DNA of 64,000 nucleotides from Pyxicephalus adspersus. Its lineage: Eukaryota > Chordata > Amphibia > Anura > Pyxicephalidae. Each line of letters begins with the position of its first letter. Within the stretch, counting starts at the first letter, position 1. Under the pieces are notes generated by a model. It did no database searches and was not told the DNA's origin. It was given only the letters and a program-made list of their open reading frames with translations. Position numbers and translations under genes: made by a program. The stretch is taken from NCBI RefSeq assembly GCF_032062135.1, contig NC_092859.1, positions 128,623,250 to 128,687,249 of the forward strand, given 5' to 3'. Shown one piece after another: positions 59,601-64,000 of this stretch.

Positions 59601-62600
59601 TCTGGTTGCAGCATTCATAATTGATTGTAGAGGAGAGAGTCAGGTTAGTGGAATACTAAAGAGGAGGATGTTACAGTAGTAATAATGAAAACAGCGTGTA
59701 CAAGGAGTTTGGTGGTCTCTGGGGACAGGTATATTTGATAAAAATTGTAAAATGTGTCTTTTGTTTTTCTTTTTCTTTTGTCAGAAATTTTTAAATAATT
59801 TGCATTCTTTGTGCAAAAATTTTATTCTTGAAATTAATTTGCTCATATTTTTATAGGCTATAGGAAATGCAAAAACCACACGAAATGATAACAGCAGCCG
59901 ATTCGGAAAATACACAGAAATTAGTTTTGACAGAAGATACCAAATCATCGGTGCCAACCTAAGAACATATCTTCTAGAGAAGTCCAGAGTAGTGTTTCAG
60001 GTGACAACAAGGAATATACAAAAATATATATATTTTAATTATTGAATTTTAAATTTGATTGATTTTAAAATATGTTTCCTTTTTTTGTTTAGTCAGAAAA
60101 TGAAAGGAATTATCATATATTTTACCAGCTCTGTGCATCAGCTTCCCAGCCTGAATTCAAGCACCTACACCTGAGTATGTATCAAAACTTGCTTTTTAAA
60201 CTGGGTCCCCTGGCGAAACCTAGAAAACACAATTGTGATACCTATAGCCCCACTTTTCACATACCAGTATGTCCAGGCAGAAAATTTTAACAACAGTTTG
60301 TGCTTTGTTGAGACAATATAAAAATTGGAATTGCCTTCCTGCTTCTTTTATTCCCTCATCTAGCATCCCCAATGTACCTGTTCCTGAATCCTCCTAGATG
60401 GATTAATGGAGCACACCTGTAACCACACTGGTCCTGGAGTCTTTGGCCATGCTAAGTTAATGTGTGCTCCTTTTAAAATGAAAAAAAAAATGTGCTAAAG
60501 AATATGCAAAATGTGAAAAAAAATCTTATGTTGCTTAGTTTCTGGTTCTTTTAGAACCAACTGCCTTAATGTGTGCACCGCTTTACTGAACAATTTATAC
60601 ACTTGTGTGTAATTGTTTGGGTTTCACAGACTAAAATTTGTTGTAATGTTTTACCTGTGTATTCTTCTTCTTCTAGTGAGTGCAGAGAACTTTAACTATA
60701 CAAGTATGGGTGGCTGCATAGAAATTGATGGCGTCAATGACAGGAAAGACATGATTGACACACAAAAAACATTTCACTTACTAGGTAAGAATATAAAAAT
60801 GTGAGATACAGTAATTGGTAATTCATTAATTGGTAATGAGAATTAACATCACCTAAGATTCAAGAGTCAAGAAGCATTTGTAACTGGTGTTGACTAGGGG
60901 CTGGGCAATGAAGCCAATAGAAATGGTTCATTATATGTTATTGGTGGAGATAGAAATGGTGGACAGTGCGCCAACATTTTCTTCATCTAGTTTCCTGTAT
61001 GTTAGTGTAACTGTTTATTTTTATTATATTTGTTGTAGCTGCTTTTATTTTGTTTTCATATTTATTATATCACTTTAAAACCTTTTGACTGTCCTGTCAA
61101 CTCATGGACAGCTATTATCCCCATTTAATTTTGTAAGGCTGTTATTTGTTACCAGATTAACCTAGACTTCCTTTTTTCTTTGTGGCAATTGGCACAATGT
61201 TTAGGTTTCAATGTTGACTTTCAGATGGATGTCTTCAAGGTTCTGGCGGCTATCTTGCATCTGGGAAACATACAGATCAAGCGTGTTAGTGACGACAAGT
61301 CATCAGTCAGTGTAAGAAATACAAGCTATTGTAAATTCAACTACTGCTAATACAATGATGATCTTCTGCTTGGCTTACAAAACTTTGTAAAAATAACAGA
61401 TAAAGTAATAGACAGGCAAGTGTTTCTTATACAGAATACATCAAGAAAGTTTGTTTTGTTCCCTTCAACTTATATAGAGAAGCTACATTTACTTTAGATT
61501 TCACCTTTTCAATCATTTTATCATTTATCTTAGGGTATGCTTATTAAGTGTTCAAGACATGGTTTATCTGTATAAACCTTTGTTATGAATTAGATTTTTT
61601 GTGCACATCCTTCTTTTTATTATTATTTTATTAAATATTGCAAATTGAAATTTGAACTTGAAATGAGCTGTGTCAGGCATTGGCATATGATGTGTCGCTA
61701 TAATAGATGGTGCTGTCTATCTAGTAGAAGTTAGTTGTGTTCAACTGAGCTTGTTTTTTTAATGTTAAAGATGTTTCACAGCCTATCCAAGCTTTTCATC
61801 AGTTCTACCAGTGTAGAACATTCCCTGGCCTTTATATTCACACAGCCTAAACACATTCATTCAATCACAGTGGAAGGTGGCACTGCAGATGTAGATTGTC
61901 CAAGACCGGGAGGTGGGACATTATGCTCAATCACCCTTTTCTATTAACACAGTGCCATCCTTGATGTCAGGAATGTGTTACAAATTCGAATTTCATGGCT
62001 GAAGGTGTTAATTGTTGTTAGGTAGAAATATTAAAACTGCATTATAGGTGGAAGATGAATAGTATTGTAGGCCCCCCACCTGTTCACCAGGGATAGGATT
62101 ATGATAGAACAGGATGGTTCACTAAATATACAATGACCTGGATAAATCAGAACCTTTGCAGATGGAATGGTTCTGTCATTCGTTCATGCTTTGGGTCAAG
62201 GGTGGTCTACATAGCACATGAATACGTCCCTGAGTATAGACAGCTCATCTTGAAATGCAGGGTAATGTGCTTTACACATCTATTAAAATACCTTAAATAA
62301 AAAAAGATGGTGCATTTATTTGTTGACTTACTTTTAGGTTAAGTATTTTAAGATAAGTCCTATTAAGTCCCAATGAGAGGACTGGTAAAACAATAGAAGT
62401 AGATGCCCCTGAATATTTAGGTTTTATGCACAATAATCCACATAGCTGTCAGTGTCGTTGTTGTATCAGTAAATTGTCATGACTCTTTCTACGTATTAAA
62501 ACATTTGCCGTACTGTTTTCCTTTTATTTTTTTAGAAAAATGACCAGCATCTGCAGATCTTTTGTGAGCTGCTGGACCTTGACCCAGAGAAGGTGGCATT

Positions 62601-62801
62601 ATGGCTTTGTAATAGGAAAATAGTAACAACGTCAGACACAGTCATCAAGCCCATGACAAAACTGCAAGCTGACTATGGCAAGGATGCTTTGGCTAAGAAA
62701 ATCTATTCTCATCTCTTTGACTTTTTAATTGAAAAAATCAATAAAGCTCTGAGGTTCCCGGGAAAACAGCATACATTTATTGGAGTTCTCGATATTTATG
62801 G
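35578..62801 (+). CDS. MYO5C: Unconventional myosin-Vc, 5' part (first 10 coding exons, 3' truncated by window)
   Basis: Actin motor of epithelial and exocrine cells, linked to secretory granules. Ten exons join in phase to 1,310 nt (436 residues plus two bases). In order: N-terminal SH3-like region ([17 protein letters not shown]), [21 protein letters not shown]-loop GESGAGKT, switch [10 protein letters not shown], and the start of switch II (DIYG) where the window ends. It is Vc and not Va or Vb: [17 protein letters not shown], the short loop [25 protein letters not shown] and [16 protein letters not shown] match what I know of Vc. ATG at 35578 is favoured: TGA in frame at 35494, no ATG between, and a Kozak-like ATCATGG with A at -3 and G at +4. 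Lies 8.3 kb downstream of MYO5A on the same strand. Confidence 0.96.
35605..37493. other. MYO5C intron 1, proximal part
   Basis: No exon recognised. The section 36170-36670 has CpG-containing bits (GCGCATGCACAG, GTGCGCACGTGTG, GTGCGCATGCGTAGG) that look repeat-derived. The 129-codon ORF at 36282 has no family features. Confidence 0.4.
37494..37689. repeat. 39-bp minisatellite, five units
   Basis: Five tandem units of 39-40 bp, consensus TTCAGGGACCCCAAAGGACA then AATACCTCAATGACAAACA. Units alternate between AAAGGAC and AAACAAC variants, and between TTCAGGG and CCTCGGG starts. The period is a multiple of three, which keeps long open frames here without implying a protein. Confidence 0.92.
37690..38135. 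repeat. Degenerate GGGACAGACCCC repeat, with 236-bp higher-order copy
   Basis: Variants of AGGGACAGACCCCTTT, CAGTGACATACC and GTGACAGACCCCACAG recur throughout. The 53 bp from 37698 (ACAGACCCCACAGTGACGTA..) recur at 37934 with few changes, so an older array continues from the minisatellite. Confidence 0.75.
38136..39239. other. MYO5C intron 1, no feature recognised
   Basis: Slightly higher GC than its surroundings. Short ORFs on both strands, none protein-like. Confidence 0.4.
39240..39505. mobile_element. Decayed copy of the GCTACRTACACAC TIR family
   Basis: TACAGCGCTGTTCAGTTCCAT and GGGAGGGGGAGGATGAGCGA match the interior at 56530-56590, and CAAGAATCATCTGATGTATA matches the right end at 44750-44770. 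The left end is unclear. Confidence 0.55.
39506..44491. other. MYO5C intron 1, middle part: no gene recognised
   Basis: AT-rich, with A-runs near 40142 and 40181 and a T17 run near 41130. The 147-codon ORF at 42119-42562 and the 116-codon ORF at 42760-43110 lack recognisable motifs. A 15-bp inverted pair GCTGTCACTCACCTT lies at 44217-44231 and 44285-44299. Confidence 0.4.
44492..44776. mobile_element. TIR element of the GCTACRTACACAC family (copy)
   Basis: Left end GGTCTATGTACATACATTCA, right end inverse of TTAGGCTACATACGCGTCAG. Interior AAAGATCTTTTACAATCCTTTCC matches the copies at 49561 and 56445. Confidence 0.7.
44885..45027. mobile_element. Palindromic element fragment
   Basis: ATACACTTTCATCAGTTAAG, CTGGTCCAGGATTGAAAACA and TCCAGGTTTGCTGGAT match the palindromic family at 10809. 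The outer GGCCTGATTTATT ends are missing. Confidence 0.7.
45427..45627. mobile_element. Palindromic GGGCCTGATTTATTAAAG element (near-complete copy)
   Basis: Starts GGGCCTGATTTATTAAAGCT followed by CTCCAAG, and ends with the inverse CTTGGAGAGCTTTATTAAAT then CAGGCCC. Terminal inversion is about 27 bp with one or two changes. The best-preserved ends of the five copies seen. Confidence 0.85.
45628..46945. other. MYO5C intron 1, no feature recognised
   Basis: AT-rich unique-looking sequence; no exon-like ORF. Confidence 0.4.
46950..49553. mobile_element. Putative 2.6-kb DNA transposon relic with 47-bp perfect TIRs
   Basis: The first 47 bases (46950-46996, starting TGTGCTCAAGATATCTGCTG) are the exact reverse complement of 49507-49553. 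The tetramer GTGA lies directly outside both ends (46946-46949 and 49554-49557), as a 4-bp target duplication would. Inside I find no transposase; the ORFs are short. Class unknown: a 4-bp TSD would fit Sola-type or some unclassified elements. An inverted duplication by another route is the alternative. Confidence 0.55.
49561..49800. mobile_element. TIR element of the GCTACRTACACAC family (complete copy)
   Basis: 240 bp from AAGCTACGTACACACG to the inverse of AAGCTGCGTACACAC, flanked by TA on both sides. The inner half CCCGATAATCGGCATCGGCC followed by AATTATCGGG is itself a strong hairpin. Inserted only 8 bp from the right end of the 46950-49553 element. Confidence 0.85.
49803..50106. other. 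MYO5C intron 1, distal end
   Basis: No element recognised. Ends in a T/C-rich tract and the TTTCTTTCAG acceptor of coding exon 2. Confidence 0.5.
50107..50217 (+). CDS. MYO5C: MYO5C coding exon 2
   Basis: 37 codons, [20 protein letters not shown] to YLRLEDGS, the myosin N-terminal SH3-like region. Acceptor TTTCAG, donor TCT|GTAAGA, phase 0. A 130-bp intron follows. Confidence 0.96.
50348..50510 (+). CDS. MYO5C: MYO5C coding exon 3
   Basis: 163 nt, [20 protein letters not shown] then [20 protein letters not shown] and [14 protein letters not shown] plus one base. Acceptor ATCGTAG, donor GTG|GTAAGC, phase 1. The 4,806-bp intron after it holds several elements listed separately. Confidence 0.96.
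50839..51261. mobile_element. TIR element with GGCTGGGTCTACACGGACATT ends
   Basis: 423 bp. The left end GGCTGGGTCTACACGGACAT pairs with the inverse of the right end, GGCTTAGTCTACATGGACAT. TAAA flanks both sides. The interior is rich in short imperfect repeats such as GCGTTTT, GCATTTTT and TTTTAAAGC. No ORF. Confidence 0.75.
51262..52269. other. MYO5C intron 3, no feature recognised
   Basis: AT-rich with A10 near 51430. Nothing else identified. Confidence 0.4.
52270..52470. mobile_element. GC-rich hAT-derived fragment (copy 2 of the 10060 family)
   Basis: CAGGCTCAGGACGGTGGGTG, GCCCACTCTCCCATCGCAGG and GGTATCATGACATCACTCTG followed by GGGGAAG match 10190-10315. The hAT-like ends seen at 10060-10395 are not clear here, so edges are approximate. 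Confidence 0.65.
53261..53524 (+). mobile_element. hAT-type element of the CAGTGTTTCTCAACC family
   Basis: Left end CAGTGTTTTCTAACCAGAGT then TTCTCCAGAGGTTGCTGGGG; right end GTGTTAAAAAGGTCAGGAAA followed by CACG, an imperfect inverse. Flanking octamers GATTAAAG and AATAAAAA match at 5 of 8. A partial reverse copy is at 19395. Confidence 0.7.
53525..55316. other. MYO5C intron 3, distal part
   Basis: A 21-nt direct repeat (TCTGTATTTGTTGGGTGGCA type) occurs at 53989 and 54015. Otherwise unremarkable AT-rich DNA. Confidence 0.4.
55317..55461 (+). CDS. MYO5C: MYO5C coding exon 4
   Basis: 145 nt, (G)[19 protein letters not shown] then [20 protein letters not shown] and EEAYKQMA plus two bases. 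Acceptor TCCTGCAG, donor CAG|GTATCT, phase 2. A 2,277-bp intron follows, mostly one hAT element. Confidence 0.97.
56445..56755. mobile_element. TIR element nested in the hAT copy
   Basis: 311 bp from GGCTATGTACAGATGAGCAA to the inverse of AGGCTACATACACATGTGCA, flanked by TTA on both sides (56442-56444, 56756-56758). A 3-bp TTA/TAA duplication suggests PIF/Harbinger-type mobilisation. Absent from the hAT sister copy at 20632. Confidence 0.8.
56935..57026. repeat. Near-perfect hairpin, 42-bp arms and 8-bp loop
   Basis: 56935-56976 (TTGTTTTACTTTGCCAGAGA..AATGAA) pairs with 56985-57026 (TTCATTTGGTTTCACATTGC..AAAACAA) with a single mismatch around an 8-nt loop TCTCTGCC. Not seen in the hAT copy at 20632. 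Confidence 0.93.
57739..57895 (+). CDS. MYO5C: MYO5C coding exon 5: P-loop
   Basis: 157 nt, (R)[19 protein letters not shown] then [20 protein letters not shown] to LASNPITE. The Walker A GESGAGKT that binds the ATP phosphates is at 57770-57793. Acceptor TATCCAAG is weak; donor GAG|GTAAAA, phase 0. Confidence 0.97.
57896..59029. other. MYO5C intron 5, proximal part
   Basis: T-rich near 57970. No exon or element recognised. Confidence 0.4.
59030..59740 (-). mobile_element. LINE (non-LTR) 3' fragment with decayed reverse-transcriptase C-terminus
   Basis: On the minus strand, two frames together read like the C-terminal end of a LINE ORF2. [33 protein letters not shown] and CPTYISDM lie at 59618-59430; [17 protein letters not shown] lies at 59406-59155. 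The frame break between them shows it is dead. Towards its 3' end comes AAGCTCTTCAGGGCAGGGTC and the tail TTTGTACAGCGCTGAATAAT (59065-59083), typical of CR1/L2-like LINEs and of their SINEs. The 5' limit is approximate. Confidence 0.8.
59857..60000 (+). CDS. MYO5C: MYO5C coding exon 6: switch I
   Basis: 48 codons, [20 protein letters not shown] then [20 protein letters not shown] and EKSRVVFQ. Switch [10 protein letters not shown] is at 59884-59910. Acceptor TTTTATAG, donor CAG|GTGACA, phase 0 to 0. The next intron is 92 bp. Confidence 0.97.
60093..60174 (+). CDS. MYO5C: MYO5C coding exon 7
   Basis: 82 nt, [20 protein letters not shown] then EFKHLHL plus one base. Acceptor TTGTTTAG, donor CTGA|GTATGT, phase 1. 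No feature in the 502-bp intron after it. Confidence 0.96.
60677..60784 (+). CDS. MYO5C: MYO5C coding exon 8
   Basis: 108 nt, (M)[18 protein letters not shown] then [17 protein letters not shown] plus one base. Acceptor TTCTTCTAG, donor CTAG|GTAAGA, phase 1. The 420-bp intron that follows holds nothing identified. Confidence 0.95.
61205..61311 (+). CDS. MYO5C: MYO5C coding exon 9
   Basis: 107 nt, (G)[19 protein letters not shown] then [16 protein letters not shown]. Acceptor ATGTTTAG, donor AGT|GTAAGA, phase 0. The 1,224-bp intron that follows shows no recognised element. Confidence 0.96.
62536..62801 (+). CDS. MYO5C: MYO5C coding exon 10: up to switch II
   Basis: 266 nt, [20 protein letters not shown], then [20 protein letters not shown] through [13 protein letters not shown] and the first two bases of Gly. 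DIYG opens switch II (DIYGFE), which the next, unseen exon must complete. Acceptor TTTTTTTAG, donor TGG|GTAAAT, phase 2. Confidence 0.97.
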
Positions 62802-64000
62802 GTAAATAGTCTTTACTGCTTTATTCTTATCTACATAGCTTTTTTTTAAAAAAAGCCTTATAGATTATAATGAGTAAACCAATTTTTTTTATCTTTTGGG
62901 GATTTGGATGAACATAAATCAGTGTATTCTAAAAGGACCAGAGTTGGTCCTCCACCCATTTCTAATGGTGCTTTACCCATACTCACTAAAATGACAAAAA
63001 CTGGGCTGCATACAAACAGTTGAATACAAAGTTTTTTTGGAGCTGTCTTGCCTGTCAATTTATTTATGTTTTTGTCAATTGAGTCCCAAATTTTACACAG
63101 ACCTGATCAACAGCACAAGCCAACCTGGTGACCTGGCTTTTTCCTGTAGATGAGTAACATCCTCGCTACCTCTGCATGTAATTGGACTGTGGAGGACTTA
63201 GGATGTCCTCTGTGCCCCTGCTTATTATCAGCATGTTTCTTGTTGGCTACAAATGCTACCTACAAATGCAGGAAACCTGATTGTCCTCTACTATTGTCCC
63301 CATCTTCCAGTATGAGTTCTAAAATAGAAAATAAAAAATATATAAAGAGAGACAAATATATATATATATAGGTAATTAAAATGGCTGAAAGTAAAATACT
63401 TTTAATGTCATCTTAACAAATACAAAACTACATTTAGTAGTGTTTCACTTTTCCTTTCTGAAGTTTAGTGTAGAAGCAGAACTTGAATATCCCAACTATA
63501 AAAATAAAGATATACTCCGCTTTAATCAAAAACTGTCCCTTCAGCAATTCCTTTCATTGTCATCATGCTGGCCTAGGCTTAGATTAATACTGTACTAATG
63601 GAATCAATGTCACTGGTAGGAAGACATGTAGGAAGACTGGTAAGAAGACATGAGAAAATATGTTTTTGTGATTTAATTAGAAAAAAAAAATCAGTGGGTC
63701 CCTAGGGATGCGTGTGGGGTGATTGGCAACTTAGAGTTATGCTTTAAGGGTCTAAGTTAAGGCACAACATTTGATCCAGTGGATTTAGTATTTTAAATAC
63801 TGACCTGAAACAAGTTTACAGATTAAGAATTATTCAATCCTTCCTGTATTTTTTTCTTGCATTCTTGTTTCATCACCCAGAATGCAGCAAAGCCTGCCAG
63901 ACAACCAGCATTTTAGAAGGAAGTTAGCAATAAAAGCCTACAATTTATTGTATTCTTCCATGTTCAGCTTAATCATGATATAACTCATGCCATGGATGAT
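62802..64000. other. MYO5C intron 10 (runs off window)
   Basis: No further exon found to the right edge. A short (AT) tract sits at 63355-63370. Confidence 0.6.

Noticed and set aside
59394..59624. 76-codon plus-strand ORF
   Set aside because: It is the antisense shadow of the LINE reverse-transcriptase remnant.
1..64000. CRISPR arrays, bacterial operons, integrated viruses
   Set aside because: None seen; spliced vertebrate genes and transposon relics explain the window, and no gag/pol/env-like frames were found.

Overview
This window is vertebrate nuclear DNA and carries two class V myosin genes head to tail on the + strand. Coding sequence comes in short exons with GT-AG introns. The non-coding DNA is AT-rich and full of small DNA-transposon relics. 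The 3' half of MYO5A runs from position 1 to its stop at 27237. About 8.3 kb later MYO5C starts at 35578 and runs off the right edge after its first ten coding exons. The MYO5A-MYO5C tandem is a known vertebrate arrangement. Several repeats (a palindromic element with GGCCTGATTTATTAAAGC ends, GCTACGTACACACG-type elements, a LINE tail ending in the TGTACAGCGCTG motif) look like families I recall from frog genomes, ranoid frogs in particular. An anuran host is therefore my inference, not a proven assignment.

MYO5A (1-27237): 22 exons were traced by splice sites, unbroken reading phase and match to the family. They total 1,009 codons plus the stop. They encode the last IQ motif, the coiled-coil stalk, the alternatively spliced tail segment and the whole cargo-binding globular tail. 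The three known alternative exons are all present: the 9-nt microexon B (6601-6609), the 27-codon exon D (8871-8951) and the 25-codon exon F (13262-13336). One intron starts with GC instead of GT. The 3' UTR holds AATAAA signals at 27740 and 27869.

Intergenic region (27238-35577): it holds a 431-bp segment present twice at 100 % identity between poly-T tracts, an (AT)15 microsatellite, a hAT-like fragment, and an unidentified exon-like ORF at 33144-33307 followed by AATAAA. A CpG-rich stretch (about 35310-35577) should be the MYO5C promoter and 5' UTR.

MYO5C (35578-62801 and beyond): exon 1 encodes only nine residues (MALAELYTQ). A 14.5-kb first intron follows, then nine exons encoding the front of the motor domain, including the P-loop and switch I. 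The window ends inside the intron that splits the Gly codon of the switch II motif DIYGFE. Introns 1, 3 and 4 carry most of the repeats: a 39-bp minisatellite, several TIR elements, a hAT copy (55842-57337) with nested insertions, and a possible 2.6-kb transposon with 47-bp perfect inverted ends (46950-49553).

The two proteins are processive actin motors with related structure. MYO5A carries melanosomes, ER and vesicles in pigment cells and neurons. MYO5C serves mainly secretory granules of epithelial and exocrine cells. No bacterial-type operons, CRISPR arrays or rRNA genes are present.
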